The translations under genes and the position numbers were made by a program. From NCBI GenBank assembly GCA_012295275.1, contig CM022670.1:16676198-16740197 (forward strand): a stretch of 64,000 nucleotides of DNA. The letters are read 5' to 3'. Numbering within the stretch: position 1 is the first letter of the stretch; every line of letters starts with the position of its first letter. The DNA comes from Chrysomallon squamiferum. Taxonomy: Eukaryota > Mollusca > Gastropoda > Neomphalida > Peltospiridae. Under the pieces are notes generated by a model. The model made no database searches. It had not been told where the DNA came from and worked only from the letters and a program-made list of their open reading frames with translations. Below are positions 52,258 to 64,000 of this stretch, piece by piece.

Positions 52258-54357
52258 CATAATAAAAATCAGTAATGCAATTATTTATATGATAAAATAA
52301 TTTATATTAAAACTGATATAAATTATTATTTCTATACTGTTCATTTTAATATAAAGAAGCAAACACATATTTTGAAAATTAACTATGCACTGGAAATTAT
52401 TAAATAAATCATATTACTCTATAAAAATGCCAACAGATAATATTATTTCTTTAAGAAAAAACTTAGCATATTTATTACCAATTCTGAAGGCTCAGGCAGC
52501 AGAAAACAGTTTTCTAGCAGTTCCAGAGATCCGTTGGCTTGGATTTTTACCCAGTGATATACACAGGTAACAGCCAATAGGTACTAAATAAATTTGTTAT
52601 AAGCTAATCTTTTTCAATGTTTAAAAGATTGGAATTAAAACATCACCTCTATCCCCCCCAAAAAACAACAAAACAACAAAAAATATAATAAGAATTTGAT
52701 AAATAGTAATCCATTGGTCTGTGCTAATCATTGACAATTTCGAATTCACATTACATATAAACAAAGAAATCCTGCTTTTGTTAATGAATATTCATGATCA
52801 CTTAAAAGAACATCAATTTAAAATACATATATTTACTCTGCTATGCTGCAGGAAAATGTCAGTTTCAACTGATTTTGTGATTTGAGTGTTTCATATATTT
52901 TATTTTGAAAGAAACTGCCAACAGATGCATTTGCACTATAATTAAAATATATGCCTTGTAGCTAATTAGAGGGCCTGCAGGAATATTAATCATTGCTTTT
53001 TCTTTATAAATGAGATTTTGTTGTCAGGAAGTATTGAAAGACTTGAGGCAATAACTTATAAATAGATTAGTTTTTTCCCTTTTCTTTTAAAATTCCAAAG
53101 TAGTTGTGCTGTTGTTGACCTTTCATTAGCATCTGTATTGAAACTGTTTATTTTTGAACACATATTTTTTTTCTGTTGTTTTAACTGTTTAGTTATAAAA
53201 TTGTAAATAATAGTTTGTCTTAAAAATGGTTTCATCTGTTAAATTTTTTAAGTTAAATGCTTACTTTTGTTAATGCACCTAATTTTTACACAGTCTTACT
53301 ATCTCTATAGAGGATCAGTAACACTAATTTTTAATTAATTAAGACCAACAGAGGATTTTACTCCATAATTATGTTTGTCCTAAATGCAAATTTACTTCTA
53401 ACATTTATTTCTTTTACTTTCTGCAAAAACATTTTTTTTGTTTAGTACAGTTTTATAGGTGTAACATCCAGGAAAATACTTTTATTTCCAGGTTTGGGTT
53501 TTATTCTCATAATTTACTTCTATTTTATTTTTTTTTTTTTGCATGTATTTTTCAATACAATTACACAGGTGTAATATCCAGGAAGACAGTTTGATTCCCA
53601 TGTCAAAGAGAGATATGGACAAAGCATATGAATTGCTAGGCAGACCGTATGTGCAGTCCAACTGGAATTTATTAGAACAGGTTAGTTAATCAGTTAGTAC
53701 ATACTTGAGATTAGTTAGCAGATTTGTAAGTAGATACACCAAAGCAGTGACAGCAATCACAAGAGGTGATAAATGGTATCTAAAGCAAACTGTTTTGATT
53801 ACAGTAATTATTAGCACATTTTTGTACCTGTCAGCCATAATCTACTGAGGGTTTAGATAAAAGCAAACTGTGAAGAATAAACTGTGTAAATATATTTGTT
53901 TTCTTAATTTAGAAATATCTTAACAGTAACTGAAATTTAAAATTATTTTGTCAAAAAAACAAATATATTTTTTTTATCTGAAAAGTATTTTTCTCTAAAA
54001 TAGCAAAATCTTATGAATTTCTACAAGCTACTTACTTATGTGCTAATCTTATTAATTGTATTTCAAATCTATACCTCATATGTTCAGTTAAAAAAGTGTA
54101 GTATTTATTTTAATTCAAGTATGCTCTAAATATTCTCTGTATATACTTCATTTTATTTTTCTTCATTAAGTTCTAATTTTTGTATTGTTAAAAAGTTTTT
54201 GTATATTTTTTTTAATTAAAAATGATATTGTTTACAGATACAAATCTTGATAGAGATCGGGAAAAAGGCAGAAATCCAGAGTTTAGATGCAACATCATCT
54301 TCTCACCTTTGTGAAGTATATATTCCAGTAAAGCTCAAATCTGGAGGCTGGATATAA
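47103..54357 (+). CDS. SPO11: SPO11, meiotic DNA double-strand-break transesterase
   Basis: Homologue of the archaeal topoisomerase VI A subunit. It cuts DNA through a tyrosyl link to start meiotic recombination. Coding exons: 47103-47212, 47423-47536, 47993-48081, 49576-49642, 49961-50069, 50513-50599, 50885-50921, 51124-51233, 51795-51894, 52172-52209, 52490-52566, 53569-53680, 54238-54357. All are phase-consistent, giving 389 residues against 396 in human. The winged-helix catalytic motif RDIYYQCPEQFG places the paired tyrosines at 130-131. The Toprim metal residues are Glu217 in VLIIEKDATF and Asp270/Asp272 in LVDADPHGIEIM. Further family blocks are ITGKGFPDMGTR, EIRWLGFLPSDIHR, DSLIPMSKRD, GRPYVQ and the terminal VYIPVKLKSGGWI. 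All active-site residues are present, so the protein should be functional. Exon 2 is 114 nt and frame-neutral. The intron after exon 7 has a U12-like donor. Confidence 0.97.
47322..47391. repeat. (CA)n microsatellite
   Basis: Perfect CA run of 35 units in SPO11 intron 1, ending 31 bases before the exon 2 acceptor. Confidence 0.95.
48082..49575 (+). other. SPO11 intron 3
   Basis: A 1.5 kb intron. It holds a 48-base poly-T at 48429-48476 followed by about 180 bases of less AT-biased sequence, then ordinary AT-rich intron. Confidence 0.85.
48429..48660 (-). repeat. possible poly-A-tailed retroinsertion
   Basis: A run of 48 T is followed by a more complex stretch, the layout of a poly-A-tailed element in reverse orientation. 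On the minus strand about 45 codons before the tail are open (it includes PAITPDWFEIGIRVC), but they match nothing I know. No target-site duplication could be found by eye. Confidence 0.3.
51250..51323. repeat. (AAT)n microsatellite
   Basis: AAT run starting about 20 bases after the SPO11 exon 8 donor. Confidence 0.9.
52215..52260. repeat. (AAT)n microsatellite
   Basis: AAT run starting five bases into SPO11 intron 10, immediately after the donor GTATTT. Confidence 0.9.
52567..53568 (+). other. SPO11 intron 11
   Basis: A 1 kb intron, AT-rich and without open frames. Its last 170 bases contain a duplicated copy of the exon 12 acceptor region (see 53401-53500). Confidence 0.85.
53401..53500 (+). 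pseudogene. partial duplicate of SPO11 exon 12 boundary
   Basis: The stretch TATAGGTGTAACATCCAGGA at about 53455 parallels the true exon start ACACAGGTGTAATATCCAGG at 53564-53583, and the T-rich sequence before it also matches. The copy keeps an AG acceptor and then reads CNIQENTFIS against the true CNIQEDSLIP. It ends in CAG|GTTTGG, so a 33-nt frame-neutral pseudo-exon could in principle be spliced. Confidence 0.65.
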
Positions 54358-54563
54358 TGTAATTTAGCAAAACTTAATAAGAGTAACTTTAAATACACAA
54401 CAAAATCCTTCAACATTTTTTTTTTTTTGTTAACAGTAAATAGATTATTTAATTAGTTTAAGTTTTGCCTATGCTTAGTGGGAACAAACACCCTTAAAAT
54501 ATTAATTTATAATTTTCAAATTATTTTTCATTTCATATAAATACTAAATTTTGCTAATATTTA

Positions 54564-54577
54564 AATAAAACAATAAA
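54564..54577 (+). terminator. candidate SPO11 polyadenylation signals
   Basis: Two AATAAA hexamers (54564-54569 and 54572-54577) about 210 bases after the stop codon. Confidence 0.45.
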
Positions 54578-55295
54578 GTGAAAAGAAGATCATTTTGTAA
54601 ATAAAAAAATAAAAAAATATATATAAATAAAAATAAATATTAAAATATTAAAAAATCAAAATAATTAATTTGACAGAGTAAATCATTATTATTTTATCTT
54701 CGTCAGTGAGCTTACTTTTTTACATTTTTATTTAAAAACAAAGGAAAATGATAACATTCAGACAACTGATAAACTTATTTTATTTGACATCATTTTTAGC
54801 AAAAGATTGTGTCTGAAACAATCATCTGGAAATGTTTAAAATATCAAAATATCTTTAAAAGTAGTAAAAATACTAGAATTAATTTTCACTATAAAAGTTT
54901 AAAGAATGTTTTGGTTGAGTAAACTGTATAAATAATTAAAACAAAGAAATATATATATATTAAAAATAAAAATAAAAATAAAATTATAATAATAATTTTA
55001 GTTCCTTGTTTATATATTAAGTATTTTTGTAATTCAGTTTTGTTGGTTAAATAGAAAGATTATTTAAATCTCAACAAGGCTGACATTTGTTTTATCAAAA
55101 TCTTTGTAAACTTTGTGAACTTCAGTTACACAATATTACATCTTTGTAATGAAAACATTTGTCAGGAATGACAATGTCAAGCTGAAATGATGTAATCTAT
55201 ATGCAGGTGTTACAAGTATGTTGAAAATGATACACAATACCACCTGTACAAATAACAAACACAACATGGATATTTAGAATAATAGTTCTTTCACA

Positions 55296-55329
55296 CACGC
55301 ACGCACACACACACACACACACACACACA
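55296..55329. repeat. (CA)n microsatellite
   Basis: CA run with ACGC interruptions at its left edge. Confidence 0.9.
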
Positions 55330-58280
55330 ATGTTATGTTTTTTTATTGATATTTTAACATATTTAAACACGATTTGTACAATATCTGAAAGAGAATCATA
55401 CTGGCGTGTTAGTGTTACTGATTAGCTTCAAAAGATATTTTTAATCTTTCTATAGAAATATTGCTTTTACCCCAGTAAATTGTTTTTATTTTATTTTATT
55501 TTCATTAATTATCTCTAAATTAATAATTATTAATAGCTTATTTGAACCTGATATTTTCAGCTATAAGAACACCCATCTACTGCTATCGTTTCCATTAACT
55601 GTTTATTCAATGAAGATCTTTAAACAATCTAATAATACAAATTTTATTTCTAGACACTTTAATAAATACAAGTAATTCATGACCTGCCATCATACAAAAA
55701 TATTTAATATTAAAAAAAGAATAATGTTAGATGTTACATAAGAGTTCAATATTTTTGTTGGTTAATGGAAATTAACTAGGGAATTAATGAAATTACAAAT
55801 GAGCACGAAAAGAGAAAACGATAAATCATAATTACATTAAACACAACACTTCAGAAGATTCCCAGTAAGAGCAGACAGTGTTATCTTACACTTGTTTAGT
55901 GTAAACTGTAACCAAGATTGACTTGAAATAACCCCGTTAAAGCAAAATTTATTGTAAGTTATGTGGATTTCTAAACAAACATATTCAACTGAAGTAGTTT
56001 GGTTTGAAAACGTAGCTGAAACGCTATCTCTGGCAAGAAAAATTAGCTTTTGTATCTTGAGAGTTAGTCTGCATTGGTTATCTCCTTGTTTATAACTCTT
56101 TTTACTGCCTAGGGTTATCATGTGCCTGTCGGATTCCGTCACTTGATGGCACCTTGGCAATAAATGTGGCGCCAGGATTATCCTATATAATCCTGCCTTC
56201 CAGTGAAAACTCGTAAATAGTTATCTACCTTAAGGGTGTCTTTCTGTTTTTAAAGCAATGTTTGATTACGTTTTTCCATTTTTTTCTATTACAGTGAGAC
56301 ACAGAAATAAAAATTGAGACAGATGAAAAATGGGTTTTTGAGATAAGATATTTTAGGTAAACGTAATGTAGCTAACAAGATAGTCTAATGCTGAATCAAA
56401 AGGACTCCCAAGTTGCATATTTACACGTATGTACAATACATAATTAAACTGTTTTGGTATTCATAAGAAATATACTTTAACTGAGAAGAAAATAATACAG
56501 AGTAGCACACACACATAAACACAGATACACAGAAACACAGACAATATAACACACATATATTTACATAAAGTCAGAAAGATGAAACAAAAAAACTCCAACA
56601 ATTCCCAAAACAAAGTTTTAATAACTTTATAATGAGAAAATAATATTCTACAGTATTGTTTAATTATCGATATAACGAATAATGTGCTGAAGCAAGGAAT
56701 ACAATTTAAACGGAATGAAACCCTAATATAACGATATATGCTTACATAATCATGCAGTTTAAAACATAATTTTAGACGTGTATTTAATAACCACACTATA
56801 CTGTCTCTTTTTACTCTCTCTTTGTGTGTGTATAGGCAAAATAAAACACACATACATACACACACACAACACAAAACAACACAAACAACACAACAGAAAC
56901 AAACACCTACATGTCCATACATATTAAATTTACCATGGAATGCAATCACAAACATTTTATGTCCACTTTCACAACCGTTGACAGGGGTCTGCCAGAACAG
57001 GTGTCACTTATTAAACAGGTGCATACTATAACAGCGCAAAATATACTGCAGTCGACCCTGGCGTTACATGTATGGCGCCTTACTGTCTCGTGCACTTGCA
57101 TGCAATAACATTATATTTAACCCTTGACACCAGAGTGTTACAAAATTAGGTGTCAACATGGTATATTCAGATAATGAACTTTAATCAGATACACAGTCAA
57201 TGTGTGAGCTAGATTTATCTTTTGTACAGTGAAAAAGATTTTTATTATTCCATTTTCCTCTTCTTTTTTTTTCTTCTTCTTTTTTTTTTTTTTTTTAAAG
57301 TTATTGCTACTCTTTTTAAGTTTGGTTTTTCAACTGACAGAAACTTTTGAGAGAAAGAGAAAAAGAGATAGTGATAGAAAGAGTGATAAAAGAGAACCAC
57401 AATTTGTGTGGCAGAGTGTCTGTTTATTAAATACAACTGTAAGTATTTGACGTACATATTTTTATTCATGATTGTATTTGTTTAATTAAAATGATATTGA
57501 TATCTGATAATATACACTATGACATTAAGATTTATTTGTAACTTAAATATGATGGTCTTCACTGAAGATGGCGAAAAAATTCACGAATTTGATTTCACGG
57601 AGAAAATACAATTAATATTAATTAGTTTTTATTGCTCATGCATATCTAATAACATTATATTTTAAGCCTATTTCAGCGTGCGACAGCTGAAAACAAAATC
57701 TCCTTTTTAACAAATTAATTAAGCTTATTAAGATAAAAATAAGAGGAGATAATATGAGAAGAAAACACTAAATAATAATAATAATAATAAAATAAAATAA
57801 TACACTTAGTACCTTATTTTTTTTTTTTTCTTTCTTTCTTTCTTTCTTTCTTTTACCTTTTGTTTTTCTTTTTTCTTTTCACCTTTTATTTTACATTAAA
57901 GATATAAGGGTACGCTATTACACATTCTTTTTTTACAATACATATATAGTTTTTATTATTTTTTAATAAATATTTTGCCCAAATAAATCGTATGACTTGA
58001 ATAGTAACTTTTTTTTTTTTTTAAACTTTGTTTAAAATATACCGATTATTGATAGATCCTCATTAGTTATTTGTATGACAAGATTATAATTATAATTCCA
58101 GTTTTTAAACATATATAGTAATTTCAGTTTCAGTCTCTGCATTCGCTTCATTCATACTTTAAAAGAAATATCTATTGCCTGTTCCTTTACTGTCTCTCTT
58201 TTCTTTACAACAATGGTTACTCTTTCTCAATCTGCTTCTTTGTTTCCCTCTCTTATTTTAATTTACAGCATTATTGGTTA

Positions 58281-58582
<302 letters not shown>

Positions 58583-58696
58583 AGCATAGATCTTCAAGCA
58601 CTGACAAATACTCCTTTTCGTACTGTTCTTATGTTGACCTATGTTCACATCCACGCCAGCAACGACGTGACTCGAGGTTTCCTGGGTTAGGTAAAG

Positions 58697-59052
58697 ATGT
58701 TGCTGAGACCGCTACCAATGTCCACCATTGTCAACAATGTTGACTCGGTACAGGATTGGAATCAGCATGTAAGCCCAGTGTTAATAAATGTTTGATGTTC
58801 ATCCAGATGGCGCCATCAAGCTGTCCATGGCGTTGTCGACCACAGGCTTCCATTCCTGTCGTAGCTGATCTGTGATGTTTCGTGTATACTTTAGACATTT
58901 CTGTTGGCTTAGCCTGTGTTTGTGTGTTTGTTGTGTCCTACAGCCCAGTTAACACCTTGTGTTTCTTTCTTTTTGTTTAGTATATGCGAAAACGCAAGAA
59001 TCCAGAGTCAACATCCCTTTTACCTTCGTCTGTATATTTACTCATCATCCAG
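58697..59052 (+). other. candidate exon pair of an unrecognised gene
   Basis: Two 72-nt open segments with plausible splice signals: 58697-58768 (ATG..., donor CAT|GTAAGC) and 58981-59052 (acceptor TTTTTGTTTAG|, donor CAG|GTGTAC). They join in phase to a 48-codon frame that begins MLLRPLPMSTIVNN. The region is visibly less AT-rich than its surroundings. An alternative upstream exon would be 58585-58690. I recognise no family, and no third exon could be found downstream, so this is weak. It may equally be a non-coding transcript or chance. Confidence 0.2.
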
Positions 59053-60789
59053 GTGTACCTTGCTTCGATCGAAAACTGTACGAAACTAATGTTGTTGTTG
59101 TTTTTTGTTTTTTTTAATGCTAAAAATATCCAACAGTTCTAAGCCCCAAAACGCAGGAACATTTTATCTTTTATATGCACTGAAAAGCTGGTGAGATACA
59201 TAAGAATAGACATAATTAATTAATGCTGCGTAAATATGTGAAGTTTGAAATATAATCATCAAGTCAGTGAAATGATTTTAAAAATCTATATGAAAACTGA
59301 AAACACGGTCAAAAACAACATTAATTGACGGACTAACTAACTAAATAAATTAATTAATAAATGATTTTCACATGAACAGAACGGAATTATCAAGAAATGG
59401 ATGGCGTATGAAAAAACAAAATCAAAGCTACTGTAAGTAGTTCTTATTAATAATGTAGAAAAGCAAATCTGTATTTAAAACACAGCCATTTTTATCATAT
59501 TCAACAATGTAATAATAAGAACTAAAAATTACTACTATTACATAACTATAAAAATAAAAATTAAATGAATTAATGTTTATATACTTTTATATATTTATAG
59601 TATTTATTAAACACATTATATAATTATCAACGATAGGTTTCGTTAGCTACTTTAATTAACTAAATATATTTTTCTATGTAATATTTATGTCAAAATAATG
59701 TTGTAAAACCATCTGATTAATTTCCTTCTATTTTTTTTTTTTTTTTTTTTTTTTAAACCCAATATTCTGTGACTTTATTTTGTATACGTATAATTTACCA
59801 TTTTCCCACATTCTATCATCTATAATTATGTTTTGATGTTGCTATGTAGTACTTTCCTCATTGTCATTGGTATTATGTAAGCAGGGCTATTAGATGGCTG
59901 AAAACAGTTCTTCGTGTTTTGTAAAGACATGAGATAAAGATGCGACTCGTTAGTTCACATAAATGGCGTACCTCAACAAGTCAGCGTGGGAAATGTTTCT
60001 CATTTTCATTTACCCAGGTAATAACACGTTTTAACAGAAAGAAAAGTCTTAGAACAGATTTTTTCTCGATTTGGAGAGACTTGTTATTGATTTAGATATT
60101 AAATCAGTAATAATAACAATAATAATAATATTGATGCTGACGATGATAAGATGCTAACCATGACGATGGTGATGTTAATAATGATAATGATGATAATAAT
60201 AATAATATTAACTGCGTTATTCTTAACAAATACTGAAACGATTAGATAAAATAAATTCCAGTTTAATACGATTATTTTCCTCAAATCTTAAACAGATTGC
60301 GTTCTAATTAAATAAATTGAATGAAAAGTAGCGTGATTTGTAAGTACTCATAATCCGATCTTTTCTCTATTGTTAAACGTTATCAGTAATAATTAAAACT
60401 GTTATCCCTTAATAGAAAAAAAGCCACAAGTGCACACTGTAATTTTCTTTGTTTGAGTCATACATGAACTGCAACATAAATACGAATGTATGGCATTTGC
60501 TTCACAGAGAAAAGAAAGATTTGTATGTTGTTACTGCAGTTAAACTTTTACACTTCGTTAACATCTTACCACTGAAAACAGAGATTTACAAGTAATAATA
60601 ATCACAATTATAAATATTCTTTCAATTTTCGGTTAAAATGAATATAACAGTTTAAGACTTTTTAAATTTTTATTTTAAATATTCTGTTCGAATGTTGTTT
60701 TTTTTGTAGCTGAGGTTTTCTTTCCTTAAGTCATGTTATGTATTTTAAATCTACTTTTGTTGATGGTTGTAAGAAGGTTAAAAAATAAA

Positions 60790-60935
60790 TGTTTTGTTAA
60801 TGATACATTCAACTCGTTTTTAATAAATGATGATACGGCGTCAAACACATTTAATAATCATAGACATAACAGCGGAAACCCACTGTCACTATCCAGTGGG
60901 CTACTCTTTTTTCCAAGTAGTAGCAAGATATATTT
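60790..60935 (-). mobile_element. decayed SINE-like repeat of molluscan type
   Basis: Contains TGTTTTGTTAATGATACATT, TTTAATAAATGATGAT, GTCAAACA, GCGGAAACCCACTGTCACTA, CCAGTGGGCTACTCTTTTT and AGTAGCAAGATAT in order. From memory this follows a dispersed repeat common in mollusc genomes (TGTTTTGTTTAACGACACCA ... GAGGAAACCCGCT ... TTAGTAGCAAGGGATCTTTT), which continues to a tRNA-like end that is missing here. The strand is given for the presumed tRNA-promoter direction. CCCACTG/CAGTGGG also forms a short inverted repeat. Confidence 0.5.
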
Positions 60936-61113
60936 AACAAGACAAGCTGCTTCTTTGCATTAGCACTAAAGAATAACAACTGGAACGACTGAAGGTTGTT
61001 AAACTTATGAAATGTTTTTGCAACAAATATTGATAATGTTTACTCTTTTTCGCTTATGTTTCATTAAACATTACTTTCTGAAGCTAAACATCGGTTTCTG
61101 TACCAGATTCGTT

Positions 61114-61300
61114 ATTTTCAGAATCCGAAACATTACTTTCAGTATCAGAAATGTTATTTTTCAGTATCCGAAACATTTGTCTATATACGAAACATAACTT
61201 TCAGTATCGGAAACATTATTTTTCAGTATCGGAAACATTGCTTTCAGTGTCCGAAACATTTCTTTCGGTATCCAGAACATTATTTTCTGTGCCTGAACTG
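61114..61300. repeat. 21-bp minisatellite, TTTCAGTATCCGAAACATTAC unit
   Basis: About nine units with substitutions and one- or two-base length changes. The near-21-base period keeps a frame open as SVSETLL-like heptads; no other evidence of coding. Confidence 0.85.
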
Positions 61301-62995
61301 AAATTAACGAGTAAGAGGATCATCAAACAAGAGGTGGGGTGTAATTTGGTGATTACTAGAAATAAAAACCTCCACCGCTTTGTAGAGCCAGGGGTATTAA
61401 CATGTAATCCATTGTTAGGCTGGATTGCACAGCTACGTATATTTCAGCATCCGAAACCAACACAACAATAGACTTGTATAAGACCGTGGGAAACATGAAG
61501 TTCATACATTTCACTCTACAGTTTGATTGTTTAGGTGTTTGTTTGTTGTTTGTGTACTGTTTGTTTATTTTATTCTATTTAATTTAATTTTTTTTATTTA
61601 ATGGTTTTGTCTGTTTATTTTTTTAAATTTTATTTAATTTTATATTATTTTATTTATTTTATTTTATTTTATTTAATGATCATCATCATAAATTATTATT
61701 ATTGTTGTTACTGATCTTGTTGTTGTTGTTCTTATATAACTATATAACTATTATTACTGTTATTATCAAGAATGATGTTTTGTATTTTTGGAAATAAAAT
61801 AAATTTTCTTGATCCATATTTCAGAATTTACTCAAATTTCAAAATTTGTTATAAAAGAATAATGATGTAAATAAAATGATTTTCATTTATTGTATTACAT
61901 ATCACCGCCATCTTTGTTGCACAAATAGATTTTGTACATTCCAGAGCATTTTATTAATAAAATTCTCAATAGCTTTTAATATATTTCACTCACTCACCTT
62001 TGTAGCTCTAAAGCTTAAACTGTCAGGCTTGAACAATAGCAAATTCAGTTTTTAATCGCAATACAGATATTTTTTTAAACAACAAATTCTGTTACATAAT
62101 ATTTTATTCTGATTTTTACATAATCACAGCAAAATATATTTCTTTTCAGATATTCATTTTTTTTGTGTGTGTGTCTCATTTTTAAACTAGCCCTGTCTCA
62201 TTTTGAACAAATAAATGGGATTTTTATTTCAATGAACGAAGAAACGATATACTTTGAAATACAATATGTTTTAAATTTAAGAGTACAAAAGAATCATTCA
62301 TTACACATACACGACTAGAAAATAATACACAAAGCATACAAATTAAATGTATTATAATACATTTCCTATCATTATACATTAATAGATACGTAGGTATGTG
62401 CGTGTTTCAAATCGTATCACCTTACATGTTCACCCACTTGCTGTTTTCAACACTGAACAACTCTGACTGCTTTTATGCCTGTTTGTGTTATAAATAAAAC
62501 TGAATAAAATCATTTAAGCTTCGAAACTGAAAAACGTCAAAAGCAAATTCACGTGTTTCTGTGTTCCAGCCAGTGCGCTTGGAAACTAATAATATGTAAA
62601 TATATAACAAATACTGTAATTTTCTTAGAAACTAATGATATAAATTTATATTATAAATATTTTAACCATCATTTCTGTAATAGATACATTTTCTTTTTGT
62701 CTTATTATTTTCTGTTTTAACCAGCACTGCTGTAGACTCTTGTTTTATTTTGAAAATAGATTAAAAAAATCTGAATTCTGGTAGTTAGGTAACTTTGGTA
62801 TTGTCTTTATTCATTCCACAGATCTTGATTTGATATTAAATTTATAGAATAATCAAATCATTTGATTAGTGAGTGGAGTTCAGTTTGCAAATCCGTGACA
62901 CTGACTGCTGCAGTATATAAATTTAGGTATAAAAAAGGATACACATATCATGTAGTGTGTGTGTGAAAGATGTAATAATTTGATTTTCCTTTAAA

Positions 62996-62999
<4 letters not shown>

Positions 63000-63090
<91 letters not shown>
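63000..63090. repeat. (TC)n(CA)n compound microsatellite
   Basis: About 36 TC units pass directly into about 10 CA units. Confidence 0.95.
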
Positions 63091-64000
63091 TTACACACAC
63101 ATACGCACATTTTCACTTTTCTGAGTATTTTCAATATATATCTATATATCTATATCTATGAAGAGTTAACCAATATGAAGAACGGAAATCTGCAATACTT
63201 TGTAAACAATGTTCGATATTTCGCTTATAACTCACCCAAACAACCGCCGAGTTATTTTCCAGGACGTTCTTAATTAGAAATCATTACGTTTCGCGGGGAT
63301 GGGGGGAGATATTTTATTTCGTACTTCAGGAGCAATCAGTCTAGCAGCCGATACATCCTGGTTGTTTTTGTTTTGTTTTGTTTTGTTTGCTTGTTTGTTT
63401 ATTTGTTTTTAGCTTAAAACTCTAACAATGCGTGCAAACCACGTGTTCACCGCACGACTACACAACACACACACACACACAGAGGAAGAAAATCTGCGAG
63501 GTACGTTTACACCGCTTGGTCAACAGTTTAATTGTTGACAGTCTTGATTTAATTATCTCCATTTGATAATGCAAATAATCAGTGTTGCAGCTGTGTGTGT
63601 TACAGGCGGCAGATAACGTGACTTGGAAATGACACGACAACTTCCCACAGGTGGCCGAGGCGGTGACTGTTAGCGTGTCCAGTCATGTTTCAGCCGAGCC
63701 GCGACCAGTCGATAGATTGCGTGCACACCTGCTAGTAATTATTGGTGCCAAAGCAGTTTAGTGTTCATCAATAAAAATGACTTCATTAGTCATCATTATT
63801 TACGACGTAAATGACATTATATGCTTAGATTGCGGCTAAGATTTCAGATAAACATCATATTATAATGTGCTTAGATTTCAACAAGATTCGAGATAAACAT
63901 TACGTTATTACATGCTTGGATTTCAGCAAGATTTTTTTTTTATAAATGTGGATTATATTTCAGATAATTAAGTATTTTTGGTTTCATTCTTGTGGATTTT

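Larger units (their letters stand above)
59053..64000. other. intergenic right end
   Basis: No supported gene. It contains a SINE-like relic (60790-60935), a 21-bp minisatellite (61114-61300), TC and CA runs (63000-63090) and scattered poly-T. The last 700 bases before about 63760 are less AT-rich, which could mean the 5' end of a gene lying beyond the window. Confidence 0.5.

Noticed and set aside
55837-56160. 107-codon minus-strand open frame of normal composition
   Set aside because: No domain, no splice context and no homology I can recognise; length is within chance for this window.
59963-60017. ATG plus 18 codons (MAYLNKSAWEMFLIFIYP) followed by a GTAATA donor-like site
   Set aside because: Looks like a first exon, but no in-phase second exon was found and the donor is weak.

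Overview
This is an intron-rich, strongly AT-rich animal nuclear sequence packed with di- and trinucleotide microsatellites. Four conserved protein-coding genes can be assembled exon by exon with phase-consistent GT-AG introns. They look like lophotrochozoan orthologues of vertebrate genes, and a decayed repeat near the right end resembles a SINE-like family I associate with mollusc genomes. A mollusc is the best guess. The species is not resolved, and the assignment rests on memory of repeat families rather than a search.

Layout, left to right: (1) 1684-10197, minus strand: MYSM1, a SANT-SWIRM-MPN histone H2A deubiquitinase, 17 coding exons, with one exon carrying an apparent one-base frame break. 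(2) 16577-29659, plus strand: a Nudix hydrolase of the diphosphoinositol polyphosphate phosphohydrolase family (NUDT3/NUDT4 type), 4 coding exons in 13 kb. Its introns hold a pogo-like MITE and three tandem-repeat arrays. (3) 38795-45778, minus strand: ARFRP1, an ARF-related small GTPase of the trans-Golgi, 7 coding exons. (4) 47103-54357, plus strand: SPO11, the meiotic double-strand-break transesterase, 13 coding exons, one intron of which looks U12-type. MYSM1 and the NUDT gene diverge from a 6.4 kb spacer. The NUDT gene and ARFRP1 converge. ARFRP1 and SPO11 diverge from a 1.3 kb spacer that could act as a shared promoter. From 54.4 kb to the end there is no recognisable gene, only microsatellites, a repeat relic, a 21-bp minisatellite and two weak candidate exons.

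The four genes have unrelated jobs (chromatin, inositol pyrophosphate turnover, Golgi traffic, meiosis); nothing suggests an operon or cluster. I found no wholly new gene system. The points most worth checking are local: the MYSM1 frame break, the U12-like SPO11 intron, two places where a splice boundary has been tandemly copied into its own intron, a 38-codon frame-neutral SPO11 exon 2 that parallels the mammalian alpha/beta splice switch, and a MITE whose ends look very like a mammalian Tigger-type repeat. No tRNA, rRNA or CRISPR was seen.
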